DNA of 64,000 bases from Aliiroseovarius sp. M344 (GTDB taxonomy: Bacteria; Pseudomonadota; Alphaproteobacteria; Rhodobacterales; Rhodobacteraceae), in the NCBI RefSeq assembly GCF_025140835.1, contig NZ_CP081153.1, forward strand, positions 2,108,001 to 2,172,000, given 5' to 3'. How positions within the stretch are numbered: position 1 is the stretch's first letter; each line of letters starts with the position of its first letter. Below are positions 54,409-63,237 of this stretch, one piece after another. The position numbers and the translations under genes are program-made. A model generated the notes under the pieces. That model did not search any database. It was not told the origin of the DNA and saw nothing but the letters and a program-made list of their open reading frames with translations.

Positions 54409-55383
54409 ATGGAACAGATCAACGCAATTCTGACTGACCTTCTTGGCCCCGCTGGCCCGCTGCTGGCAGTGGGCGCGCTTGGCATCGTGCTGATCGTTGT
54501 GACTGTGCCGTTCCTGTTGCGCCGCAATGTCGATCCGCTTGAAAAGCTGCGGAAATCCCGTGAAAGCGGAAATGTCGCCGGGAAGAAAGTTGACCTGCGT
54601 GTCGCATCTGGGTCGAACAAGCTTGAGAAATATTCGGCCTTTCTGGAACCACAAGACGCAGAGGAATACTCTGCCATTCAGCTTAAACTGTTGCAGGCCG
54701 GGTATCCGGGCAAGAATGCTGTGCGCACATTCCACTTTGCCCAGTTCGCGCTTGGCATCGGCCTGCTGATTTTCGGTGTGTTCCTGACCATCCTCAAGAC
54801 GGCCAACGGACAGGAAATGTCGACCCAAGCCCGCATGTTGTGGATTCTCGTGCCGGGCGTTTGCGGTTACATGCTGCCGAAATACTGGGTCACCCGCCGG
54901 GTCGAAACCCGCAAGGAAGAAATTACCAACGGATTTCCAGACGCGCTTGACATGATGTTGACCTGTGTTGAGGCTGGCCAGTCGCTGGACCAGTCCATCC
55001 TGCGCGTATCCAAGGAAATCCGCGCCTCCTACCCCGCGCTGGCCGACGAGTTTTCGATCGTGTCCAACGAAATGAAAGCAGGCAAAGACCGCGTCCAAGT
55101 TCTGCGCGATCTGTCGGAGCGTTCCGGCGTACCAGATGTCGCAAGTTTTGTGACCGTGATGATCCAGTCGGCCACGTTCGGCACCTCGATTGCGGACGCT
55201 TTGCGCGTATATGCTGGCGAGATGCGAGATAAACGCGTCATGCGCGCCGAAGAGAAGGCAAACACCTTGCCGACCAAGATGACACTTGCCACTATGATGC
55301 TGACCGTGCCGCCGCTTTTGATTATTCTGATTGGTCCGTCGGTTTACGGCATCTATTTGACCCTAAAGAACGTTCGCTTCTGA
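54409..55383 (+). CDS. tadC: Tad inner-membrane platform protein TadC
   Basis: A 324-residue partner of TadB with the same F-domain (FPDALDMMLTCVEAGQSLDQSI; VASFVTVMIQSATFGTSIADALRVYAGEMRDKR) and hydrophobic segments at the N-terminus, middle (FAQFALGIGLLIFGVFLTIL) and C-terminus (MLTVPPLLIILIGPSVYGIYL). AGAGG supports ATG 54409; an in-frame start at 54322 would overlap tadB by 73 bases. Confidence 0.94.
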   Translation: MEQINAILTDLLGPAGPLLAVGALGIVLIVVTVPFLLRRNVDPLEKLRKSRESGNVAGKKVDLRVASGSNKLEKYSAFLEPQDAEEYSAIQLKLLQAGYPGKNAVRTFHFAQFALGIGLLIFGVFLTILKTANGQEMSTQARMLWILVPGVCGYMLPKYWVTRRVETRKEEITNGFPDALDMMLTCVEAGQSLDQSILRVSKEIRASYPALADEFSIVSNEMKAGKDRVQVLRDLSERSGVPDVASFVTVMIQSATFGTSIADALRVYAGEMRDKRVMRAEEKANTLPTKMTLATMMLTVPPLLIILIGPSVYGIYLTLKNVRF

Positions 55384-55414
55384 GCTGGCTCAGGGTCGCG
55401 CGTAGGAGGCCCAT

Positions 55415-56050
55415 TTGACGAAGTGTCGCCCGAACTGCACGACCAACATCCGTCCCATCACCAACAGAGGTCCCGCTTCTCGCCGCGCGCTTGTCATCAT
55501 CATGGGCGCCTTGGCGCTTGGTGCATTGCCTGCCTGCACGCCAGGAGCAGGGCCATTTTCCAAAACCGACAGTCCCTATGCGCCCACTGATGTCAAACGC
55601 GGCGAAGAGGCGGTGGATGGTCTGACTGTTGGGCACAGGTTGACCGCCGCTGGCGAACATGAACTTGCGCTGAAAGCCTATCTTCGTGCCGCAAGCGAAC
55701 AGGGCATTACAGTCGACGTTTTATCAGCCATCGGCTCAGCCAATCTGCAGTTGGGCCGGTTGGGGCAAGCCGAACGGATCTTGCGCCAAGCCACAGAAAA
55801 AGACGGTACATTTGTTCCAGCATGGAACAATTTGGGTGTCGTATTGATGGAAACCGGCCAAACAGGCGAAGCAGCCCGTGTCTTCCAGATCGCATTTGGC
55901 CTGGATCGTGGCCAATCTGCCCAAATCCGTGACAATTTGCGCTTGGCGCTCGCAAAAATGGAAAACCCGGATTATGATCAAGACCATAATGATACATTCG
56001 CGCTGGTTCGGCGGGGGACAGGGGACTACCTACTTCTGTCGCAAATCTAA
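55415..56050 (+). CDS. tadD: TadD-like TPR lipoprotein (TTG start)
   Basis: A 211-residue tetratricopeptide-repeat lipoprotein of the Tad locus, thought to help secretin assembly. It has a lipobox LPAC near residue 41 and TPR-type helices from about residue 70 (AAGEHELALKAYLRAASEQG; VPAWNNLGVVLMETGQTGEAARVFQIAF). The start is TTG at 55415, chosen because AGGAGG (55404-55409) lies five bases upstream. The first ATG, at 55502 or so, has no site and would shorten the signal region. Confidence 0.88.
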   Translation: MTKCRPNCTTNIRPITNRGPASRRALVIIMGALALGALPACTPGAGPFSKTDSPYAPTDVKRGEEAVDGLTVGHRLTAAGEHELALKAYLRAASEQGITVDVLSAIGSANLQLGRLGQAERILRQATEKDGTFVPAWNNLGVVLMETGQTGEAARVFQIAFGLDRGQSAQIRDNLRLALAKMENPDYDQDHNDTFALVRRGTGDYLLLSQI

Positions 56051-56081
56051 GCGAAGACACGAGCAGTAAAAGGACGCAAAA

Positions 56082-56948
56082 ATGCGCCATACCATCTTTC
56101 TGACGCTCTGCCTTGGCAGCGCGGTTGCCCTTTCCGCTTGCAACAAGCCGAAATCGGGTGGCGAAGAGGTCGAACGTGCCATCGCAGATGTGAACGTCAT
56201 CGACGAAAGCAATCTGAACGACATCATGCTGACTGTGGGGGATCCGAATGAAGCGGTCGCCTATTTCAAGCGCTCAGCGGAATCTCAACCGGGTCGCATC
56301 GATCTGAAACGAGGGCTGGCACAATCTCTGATTCGCGCCAAACGCCCGGTGGAAGCTGTGCCGGTGTGGAAAGAGATTGTCGCAAGCTCGCAAGGCACGT
56401 CGGATGATCGTGTCAGCTTGGCGGATGCGTTGATCCGGGCCGGTGACTGGGCGCAGGCCGAAACCGTACTGGACAAGGTGCCACCCACCCACGAGACCTA
56501 TCGCCGTTACCGGCTTGAAGCGATGATCGCGGACAGCAACAAGGAATGGAAAAAGGCGGACAGCTTTTATGAAACCGCTGTTGGGCTGACCACCAACCCG
56601 GGTTCTGTCATGAACAACTGGGGGTATTCCAAACTGACCCGCGCCGATTACAAGGGCGCTGAGCAGCTGTTCTCGCAGGCTTTAAGCTATGATGACAAAC
56701 TGTTCACAGCAAAGAATAATCTTGTCTTGGCACGTGGTGCACAACGCAAATACGACCTGCCGGTCATTCCGATGACCCAAGTCGAACGCGCGCAGCTTTT
56801 GCACACGCTGGCCTTGTCCGCGATCAAGCAAGGTGATGTGACAACTGGCAAAGGCCTGTTGCAGGAAGCCATAGACACGCACCCCCAGCATTTCGAAGCC
56901 GCAACCCGCGCGCTGGAAGCGCTGGAAAGCAACGTCTCGAACGGATGA
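56082..56948 (+). CDS. Second TPR lipoprotein of the Tad operon
   Basis: A 288-residue lipoprotein (MRHTIFLTLCLGSAVALSAC) with TPR-like repeats over most of its length (DPNEAVAYFKRSAESQPGRIDL; NPGSVMNNWGYSKLTRADYKGAEQLFSQAL; ALSAIKQGDVTTGKGLLQEAIDTHP). It resembles TadD in layout and may be a paralogue with a partner-specific role in secretin or pilus assembly. It follows tadD by 31 bp and ends eight bases before cpaA. Confidence 0.85.
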   Translation: MRHTIFLTLCLGSAVALSACNKPKSGGEEVERAIADVNVIDESNLNDIMLTVGDPNEAVAYFKRSAESQPGRIDLKRGLAQSLIRAKRPVEAVPVWKEIVASSQGTSDDRVSLADALIRAGDWAQAETVLDKVPPTHETYRRYRLEAMIADSNKEWKKADSFYETAVGLTTNPGSVMNNWGYSKLTRADYKGAEQLFSQALSYDDKLFTAKNNLVLARGAQRKYDLPVIPMTQVERAQLLHTLALSAIKQGDVTTGKGLLQEAIDTHPQHFEAATRALEALESNVSNG

Positions 56949-56955
56949 ATCGGGC

Positions 56956-57456
56956 ATGAACACGGCCATGACAAGTTGGGCAGCGATGCTGTTTCTGCCC
57001 TTTGCAGTTCCGATTGCCTTGTGGGCCGTGTGGTCCGATTTGTCGCGTATGAAGATCCCCAACAAAGCGGTCATGGCGTTGACCATTGTTTTCGCCGTGA
57101 TCGGACTTTTTGCCTTCGAGCTTGATGAATACCTGTGGCGCTGGGTTCATCTGGTGGTCATTTTGGTGATCGGCTTTGTGATGAATATCGGCCGGATGCT
57201 GGGCGCTGGTGATGCCAAATTCGCCGCAGCAATGGCGCCGCTTATTGCCCTGCCCGACGCATTTCTTGTCATGATGATCCTTGCGGTGATGATCATCGCT
57301 GGTTTCATCCTGCACCGGATCGCGCGGACCATGGACTGGGTGCGCGCGGCCACACCGGATTGGGAAAGCTGGAAACGGCGCGACTATCCAATGGGACTTA
57401 GCCTCGGGGCGACGTTGATCACCTATCTTGTTCTGGCCGCACTCACCGGCGCTTAA
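56956..57456 (+). CDS. cpaA: Tad prepilin peptidase CpaA (TadV)
   Basis: A 166-residue A24-family aspartic membrane protease that removes the leader of the Flp pilins. The two catalytic aspartates are seen in AVWSDLSRMKIPN near residue 28 and GAGDAKFAAA near residue 81. About five transmembrane helices are visible. It closes the Tad operon. The convergent GT-C-like gene ends about 60 bp further on. Confidence 0.94.
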   Translation: MNTAMTSWAAMLFLPFAVPIALWAVWSDLSRMKIPNKAVMALTIVFAVIGLFAFELDEYLWRWVHLVVILVIGFVMNIGRMLGAGDAKFAAAMAPLIALPDAFLVMMILAVMIIAGFILHRIARTMDWVRAATPDWESWKRRDYPMGLSLGATLITYLVLAALTGA

Positions 57457-57519
57457 ATACGGACAAAGTCGGCGACCTCACCCGACAACAGCTTGTTTTA
57501 CTGGAATAATTCTTTCCGA

Positions 57520-59214
57520 TTAATCGACTGCTGATAAGTCGCTTTCATTCTCATCAACCGGTGGGTCGACCGGTTTCGGCTTCTCACCCGGCAGACTGTA
57601 GAGCGTGTAATAGGGCGTCTTTCGCACCTCTGTCACTTGATCAATCCAGTCCTGACCTGACACCTCGTCCAGTATCTTTTTGCGGGTGTCGGCGGAGAGT
57701 GGGCAAGTTGGCACTAGCAAATAGTCGGCATTTTCGATCCCGCTGAGTTCGCCGTAATACCACGGTGCGCCACCTTGCAGCGGGGCCAGATCGGCATAGA
57801 GCCAATAGCTGGACAGCAAATCAGCAGAGAACAGCGCCTTTCCCGGACCAGCCCAATCTACGATGTCTTCCGAAACCGCCCGGAACCAGACCACCATTCC
57901 AAGTTCAAGCGTGCAATAGTCCAACGCCCGACCCTGAAAAATTACATCGGTGTCTTCACGCGCCTCATCGTCAGACAGCGCGGCGAACAGCGATCCTGGG
58001 CCATCCAATGCCCGGCGCACATCGACCCGTGCCGCGCGCGGGGCGAAGGTCTGCAAGTCCTCATGCACGCCACTGCCGGGCATAAGAGGGACGTATTTTT
58101 CTACATCTGTCGCAAGGTGGCGAAACGGGCTGGCGGCAAGGTTCAGAAAACTGGGGGTCGCAAAGGCGAAAGCCGCAACCGCCGAAAAGGTGATCGCTTT
58201 TTGTAGATCCCAACCAAATCCATTGAAGACAGGGCCCGTCGGACGCGTCGCGATCAACAAAAGCCCCAGCAGCCACAACCATTGCGGATCATTTCCGAAA
58301 TTCTGAAAAGTCACATAGAAGAAACCGGGCAATAGCAACAGCAGGACCATACCTTCGGTCATCCGTCCGGTCTGCCGCAGAAAAATCACCGATAGAATCG
58401 CAATCAGCGACCCGCCCAGATACGCGGGCGCGCTGACGACGTAGCCGAAATCGCGGCCCGGTTGCGGCCGCACATCGGAAGCTGCGACATTCAGCAGATC
58501 ACGCAAATAAGCCAGCCAGATCAACGGCGTCCCGATCCAAAGCGTCACAAGTGCCGCGATTATGATGCCGGTCAGCAACGCCCAGACGACCGTGCGCCCT
58601 GCCCCGCGGGCGAAAAGGGCGACAAGAACCGGAATGAAGAACGCAGCGAAATAGGTCACTTTGATCATCGCCATCACGGCCATGGCCACACCGATCACAA
58701 TTCCATCCATCCGCAACGAGGTCTGATCACGACCCGGCAGGATCGCTGGCGTGATGGCAAGGAAGGCCGCAGCCCAAGCCCAGCGGTTGTAATGCATCGA
58801 GATCGAGACGCTGTCATCGACCTCGCCATACACCAGCGCCACCGAGAAGATAAGGATTGTCGCGGCGAAGAGCGCGGCCCAAAACCCGTCGAAACGCGTG
58901 TTGGCCACCCACCAAGCGAGCGGAAAAAATACAATCGCAACAAGAAGTTGACCCGCATGAATGGCATGGCCTATGCCAAAGCCTGCCTCTAGGAAAACTG
59001 TGATGGGGGCAAAAGCCAGAACCCCAATGGGGGTGACAAAATCCAAATGTGGCCAGTCCCCCTGGCCCATTCGCAACAGCATCTGAAGCAGGTGCAGCGT
59101 GTCGCCTTCATGTTTGCTGATGAATAGGCCGCCCTTGGCAAGAAGCACAAAAGCATACAATCCCAACAGGCTTGCCATGAAGGCTGCCAAAAACTTGCCT
59201 TTATTTCCGCTCAT
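57520..59214 (-). CDS. Polytopic membrane protein, GT-C glycosyltransferase-like
   Basis: A 564-residue protein with about ten to twelve transmembrane helices over residues 10-380 and a soluble C-terminal domain of about 190 residues. The first loop contains HEGDTLHLLQ and WPHLDFVTP, an acidic loop arrangement like that of GT-C enzymes that use polyprenyl-phosphate sugars. No specific family was recognised. It sits between the Tad locus and an AAA+ ATPase gene. With the lipid-linked pentose genes 12 kb away it is a candidate arabinosyl- or pentosyltransferase, but this is inference. GAGGGCAGG supports ATG 59214. Confidence 0.55.
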   Translation of the reverse strand: MSGNKGKFLAAFMASLLGLYAFVLLAKGGLFISKHEGDTLHLLQMLLRMGQGDWPHLDFVTPIGVLAFAPITVFLEAGFGIGHAIHAGQLLVAIVFFPLAWWVANTRFDGFWAALFAATILIFSVALVYGEVDDSVSISMHYNRWAWAAAFLAITPAILPGRDQTSLRMDGIVIGVAMAVMAMIKVTYFAAFFIPVLVALFARGAGRTVVWALLTGIIIAALVTLWIGTPLIWLAYLRDLLNVAASDVRPQPGRDFGYVVSAPAYLGGSLIAILSVIFLRQTGRMTEGMVLLLLLPGFFYVTFQNFGNDPQWLWLLGLLLIATRPTGPVFNGFGWDLQKAITFSAVAAFAFATPSFLNLAASPFRHLATDVEKYVPLMPGSGVHEDLQTFAPRAARVDVRRALDGPGSLFAALSDDEAREDTDVIFQGRALDYCTLELGMVVWFRAVSEDIVDWAGPGKALFSADLLSSYWLYADLAPLQGGAPWYYGELSGIENADYLLVPTCPLSADTRKKILDEVSGQDWIDQVTEVRKTPYYTLYSLPGEKPKPVDPPVDENESDLSAVD

Positions 59215-59330
59215 ACCTGCCCTCATTCTTTTGTAGCTAAATTAGCGTCAATACTGCGCTTGGCAAAGCTTTGTAATTGTTTGGTCAATTTATTGACTTG
59301 GCAGTCTTAAACCGCAACATAAGATCGAGC

Positions 59331-60650
59331 ATGACAATGAATGTACATAGCACGGACATGATAGCCCCCCCACCGGCGATGAGCCTGTCCGAAACCGGCC
59401 TGTCGCTGGTGATGATGCGGGACATCCTGCTGAAAACGATGTTCCGTACCAATCTGGAACAGGTCACAGACCTAGAGCGGGTTTTGTGCCTGCCTGCCCG
59501 AGTTGTGCAGGAGCTGATCGACATGAGCCGCGACGGCGGGCTGGTCGAGGCAATGGGCACGCTGCACGCGGGTTCGAAATCATCGGAAATGGGCTATAGG
59601 CTGTCAGACAGCGGCAAAGCGCGCGCTTTGGATGCGCTGTCGCAATCCGAGTATTTCGGCGCGATGCCTGTTCCGATGGAAGTCTATGCCAAGCAGGTGA
59701 AGCGTCAGTCGATCCGCAACATTCACATGTCCCGCGAACAATTGACGGGCGCGATGGGTCACTTGATCTTGCCGCCTGATCTGCTGGACCAGCTTGGACC
59801 CGCGGTTGGCTCTGGTCGATCCATCCTGATGTATGGCCCGCCGGGCAACGGTAAATCCTCGATCTCGAACGGGATTCGGGATGCGTTGGGCGACAAAATC
59901 TACGTCCCCCGCGCCATCGAATATTCCGGTCAGGTGATTACCGTCTATGATCCGATCGTCCACACCTTGGCCGAAGAGGCCGAGGGCGACCCCAACGCGC
60001 TGCGCCGTGTCACGAAAAAACACGACCGCCGCTATGTGTTGTGTGAACGCCCGACCGTGATCACCGGCGGTGAATTGACGCTCGACATGCTCGATCTGGT
60101 GTATAACCCGACCGCGCGGACGTATACGGCTTCGCTGCAGCTCAAATCCTCAGGCGGCGTGTTTATCGTCGACGACCTTGGCCGCCAAGCCGATCCGCCC
60201 CAGGCGCTGATCAACCGCTGGATTGTTCCACTGGAAGAAAACAAAGATATTCTGGCCCTGCAATCGGGCGAGAAATTCGAGGTGCCATTTGACACGCTGG
60301 TGATCTTCTCAACCAACTTCCACCCAAACAAGATCTTCGATAAGGCGGCGCTGCGCCGGATTTTCTATAAGATCAAGATCGACGGGCCGGATCAGGAAGG
60401 TTTCCTGAAAATCTTTGCCATGGTCGCAAAGAAAAAAGGGATACCGCTTTCGCAAGATGCCTTGGTGCATCTGCTGAAGACCAAATATCCGACAATCGAC
60501 AACATCTATGCCAACTATCAGCCGGTGTTCCTGATCGACCAGATGCTGTCGATCTGTGATTTTGAGGGGATCCCCCCCCAAATGACCCCGGACCTGATCG
60601 ACCGCGCATGGGAAAACATGTTCGTGAAAGAAGAGGAAATCGTGCACTAG
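59331..60650 (+). CDS. AAA+ ATPase
   Basis: A 439-residue ATPase. Residues about 1-120 form a helical, winged-helix-like N-terminal region (LERVLCLPARVVQELIDMSRDGGLVEAMG; GYRLSDSGKARALDAL). The core has Walker A LMYGPPGNGKSSIS near residue 170, Walker B GVFIVDDLGRQ near 280, and an arginine finger region NKIFDKAALRRIFYKIKI. Similar ATPases lie beside tad loci in other Rhodobacterales in my recollection, but no role is proven. It is divergent from the GT-C-like gene and followed by a terminator. The start is ATG 59331; an upstream in-frame start lies in promoter-like DNA. Confidence 0.8.
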   Translation: MTMNVHSTDMIAPPPAMSLSETGLSLVMMRDILLKTMFRTNLEQVTDLERVLCLPARVVQELIDMSRDGGLVEAMGTLHAGSKSSEMGYRLSDSGKARALDALSQSEYFGAMPVPMEVYAKQVKRQSIRNIHMSREQLTGAMGHLILPPDLLDQLGPAVGSGRSILMYGPPGNGKSSISNGIRDALGDKIYVPRAIEYSGQVITVYDPIVHTLAEEAEGDPNALRRVTKKHDRRYVLCERPTVITGGELTLDMLDLVYNPTARTYTASLQLKSSGGVFIVDDLGRQADPPQALINRWIVPLEENKDILALQSGEKFEVPFDTLVIFSTNFHPNKIFDKAALRRIFYKIKIDGPDQEGFLKIFAMVAKKKGIPLSQDALVHLLKTKYPTIDNIYANYQPVFLIDQMLSICDFEGIPPQMTPDLIDRAWENMFVKEEEIVH

Positions 60651-60672
60651 AACTCCATTCCAACGGACCACC

Positions 60673-60711
60673 AAGGGCGACCTGCGGCTAACCGCATGTC
60701 GCCCTTTTTTT
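60673..60711 (+). terminator. Rho-independent terminator after the AAA+ ATPase
   Basis: AAGGGCGAC and GTCGCCCTT form the outer stem and TGCGG/CCGCA an inner stem, followed by a T run of seven. It ends the ATPase transcript 22 bases after the stop codon. Confidence 0.9.
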
Positions 60712-60766
60712 AGCCGCGTGCATTTCGGGCATGTTCACGCCGCGCGCCATTTCCTATCCTGCCCGC

Positions 60767-63181
60767 ATGACCACCCTGCCCCCAACCTTTGACCGCTGGT
60801 TCGCTCAGCGCGGCTGGACCCCGCATCCGCACCAACAGGCGATGCTGGCGCGCGCGCATGAACCTGCCGTGATATTGATAGCACCCACCGGGGGCGGCAA
60901 GACGCTGGCCGGGTTTTTGCCAAGCCTGGTCGAACTGGGTGACGCGCCAGAGCCGGGATTGCACACGCTTTATATCTCGCCGCTCAAGGCGCTTGCGGCG
61001 GATATGCGGCGCAACCTGATGACCCCGATCGAGGAAATGGGCATAGCTGTCCGGGTCGAAGATCGGTCTGGCGACACCACCCAGACCCGCAAGAAAGCGC
61101 AACGCGCCGACCCGCCGCATATCCTGCTGACCACGCCCGAAAGCCTCGCACTTCTGTTGAGTTATGAAGATGCACCGCGCATGTTCGCGGGTCTGAAACG
61201 TGTGGTGGTGGACGAGTTGCACGCACTGGCGGAAAGCAAACGCGGCGATCAGCTGATGCTGTGCCTGTCGCGTCTGTCGGCGCTCTGCCCCGGCTTGCAA
61301 CGTGTCGGGCTGTCCGCCACGGTCGAAGATCCACCCGCCTTGGCTACGTTCCTCGCGCCATATCCGGCGCAATGCGACATAATCGAAGCCGACCCCGGCC
61401 CTGACCCTGACATCTCGATGCTGACGACGCAAACACCGCCCCCGTGGTCTGGCGGCGGCGGACGCTATGCCATCCGCGAGGTGCTGGACGCGGTCGCGCG
61501 CCACAAGACCACGCTGATTTTTCACAACACGCGCGCGCAAGCCGAGATCTTTTTCCACGAGCTTTGGCTGGCCAATGAAGCCGCCCTGCCGATTGGCATT
61601 CACCACGGATCGCTGGCGCTGGAACAACGTAAAAAGGTCGAGGCAGCGATGGTGGCGAGTGCGTTGCGCGCGGTGGTCTGCACGGGGTCGTTGGACCTTG
61701 GGCTGGATTGGGGTGATGTCGATCTTGTCATTCAGGTTGGGGCGCCCAAGAACGTCAAACGGCTTGTGCAACGCATCGGACGGGCCAATCACCGCTACAA
61801 CGCGCCCTCCAAAGCGCTGATCCTACCGGCCAACCGCTGGGAGGTGATCGAATGCCACGCGGCGATCGAGGCGGTGCTGGCCCATGACCTTGATGGCGAT
61901 CCGCGCGGCCCCGGCCCGCGCGACGTCTTGTGCCAGCATATCCTGATCACCGCGTGTTCAGGCCCCTTCGACGCCACCGCACTGTTTGACGAGGTGACAA
62001 CCGCGGGCCCCTATGCCGACTTGTCACGCGCCGAGTTCGACGCCTGTCTGGATTTCGTGGCCACAGGTGGCTACGCCTTGCGCGCCTATGACCGGTGGCA
62101 GCGGCTGATGCAACGCGCCGACGGGCTGTGGCAGTTGCGCGATCCGCGTCTGACACAACAAGTGCGAATGAACATTGGCACGATCATCGACACCGACACA
62201 TTGAAAGTGCGGATGAAAGGGCGGTCCGGTGCCTCGGCCGGCAAACCGCTGGGTGAGGTTGAGGAAAGCTTCGCCGCCTCGCTGGTGCCCGGTGATACGT
62301 TTCTGATGGGCGGCAAGATCGTGCGGTTCGAAACCCTGCGCGAGATGGAGGTGCAAGTCAGTCGCGACCGGGGGCGCAAGCCGAAACTCGCCGTGTTTTC
62401 TGGCACCAAGTTCTCGACCTCGACGCAACTGTCCGAACGTATTCTGGATCTTCTGCGCCGCCCACGCTTGCCCGATTTACCCCACCATACACTCGACTGG
62501 ATCGCATTGCAGCGCGAGGTCAGTCAGTTGCCACGTGCAGGCCGCATCCTTGTCGAAAGCTTCGATCACGAGGATCGTCCACACACCTGCATCTATGGCT
62601 TTGCAGGTAAGAACGCGCAGCAAACACTGGGATTGATGGTGACACGCTGGATGGAGGACGCAGGGCTTGGCCCGCTGGGTTTTGTCGCCACCGATTATGC
62701 CACGCTGATCTGGTCCGTGTCCCATCTGGACAATCCTGCGAAAGCGCTGGACGCTTCAGGGCTGCGCGACGGGCTGGACGGGTGGCTGGCCGAGAACGCG
62801 TTGATGAAACGCAGCTTCAAAGGTGCGGCCACCATCGCGGGCATGATCACCCGAAATCTACCGGGGAAGCGATCCTCTGGGCGGCAGGCGACGTTTTCGG
62901 CCGACATCCTCTATGACACGCTCAGGAAGTACGACCCCGACCACCTGCTGTTGTCGATCACGCGGGACGAAGCGATGCGTGGGTTAATCGGGTTTGGCCG
63001 GATTGACGAGATGTTGGCGCGTACGGGCGGATTAATTGACCACGTTCATCCGGGCCGCGTGACGCCGTTTGCCGCCCCATTGTTCCTTGAGGTTGGCAAA
63101 GTGCCAGTCGAAGGAACCGGGGTCGAGGCCCTGATGCGGGCCGAAGCTGATCGCCTCATGATAGAGGCCGGGCTGGCATGA
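60767..63181 (+). CDS. Ligase-associated DEXH-box DNA helicase (Lhr-like)
   Basis: An 804-residue Lhr-type SF2 helicase of the ligase-associated DNA damage response. Motifs: HPHQQAMLARAH and the Walker A LIAPTGGGKTLAGFLPSL near residue 45, LYISPLKALAADMRRNL, VVVDELHALAESKRGDQL (DEXH), LSATVEDP, and the C-terminal helicase motifs CTGSLDLGLDWGDVDLVIQ and RLVQRIGRANHR. A long Lhr core C-terminal domain follows. The DNA-damage family normally includes an exonuclease and an ATP-dependent ligase, which are not seen here. The pdeM gene follows after about 55 bp. Confidence 0.93.
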   Translation: MTTLPPTFDRWFAQRGWTPHPHQQAMLARAHEPAVILIAPTGGGKTLAGFLPSLVELGDAPEPGLHTLYISPLKALAADMRRNLMTPIEEMGIAVRVEDRSGDTTQTRKKAQRADPPHILLTTPESLALLLSYEDAPRMFAGLKRVVVDELHALAESKRGDQLMLCLSRLSALCPGLQRVGLSATVEDPPALATFLAPYPAQCDIIEADPGPDPDISMLTTQTPPPWSGGGGRYAIREVLDAVARHKTTLIFHNTRAQAEIFFHELWLANEAALPIGIHHGSLALEQRKKVEAAMVASALRAVVCTGSLDLGLDWGDVDLVIQVGAPKNVKRLVQRIGRANHRYNAPSKALILPANRWEVIECHAAIEAVLAHDLDGDPRGPGPRDVLCQHILITACSGPFDATALFDEVTTAGPYADLSRAEFDACLDFVATGGYALRAYDRWQRLMQRADGLWQLRDPRLTQQVRMNIGTIIDTDTLKVRMKGRSGASAGKPLGEVEESFAASLVPGDTFLMGGKIVRFETLREMEVQVSRDRGRKPKLAVFSGTKFSTSTQLSERILDLLRRPRLPDLPHHTLDWIALQREVSQLPRAGRILVESFDHEDRPHTCIYGFAGKNAQQTLGLMVTRWMEDAGLGPLGFVATDYATLIWSVSHLDNPAKALDASGLRDGLDGWLAENALMKRSFKGAATIAGMITRNLPGKRSSGRQATFSADILYDTLRKYDPDHLLLSITRDEAMRGLIGFGRIDEMLARTGGLIDHVHPGRVTPFAAPLFLEVGKVPVEGTGVEALMRAEADRLMIEAGLA

Positions 63182-63237
63182 TGCATGGTATGCAGGAATA
63201 GCTTGCATTGGGGCAGAAAATCGACTTGGAAGAACGT

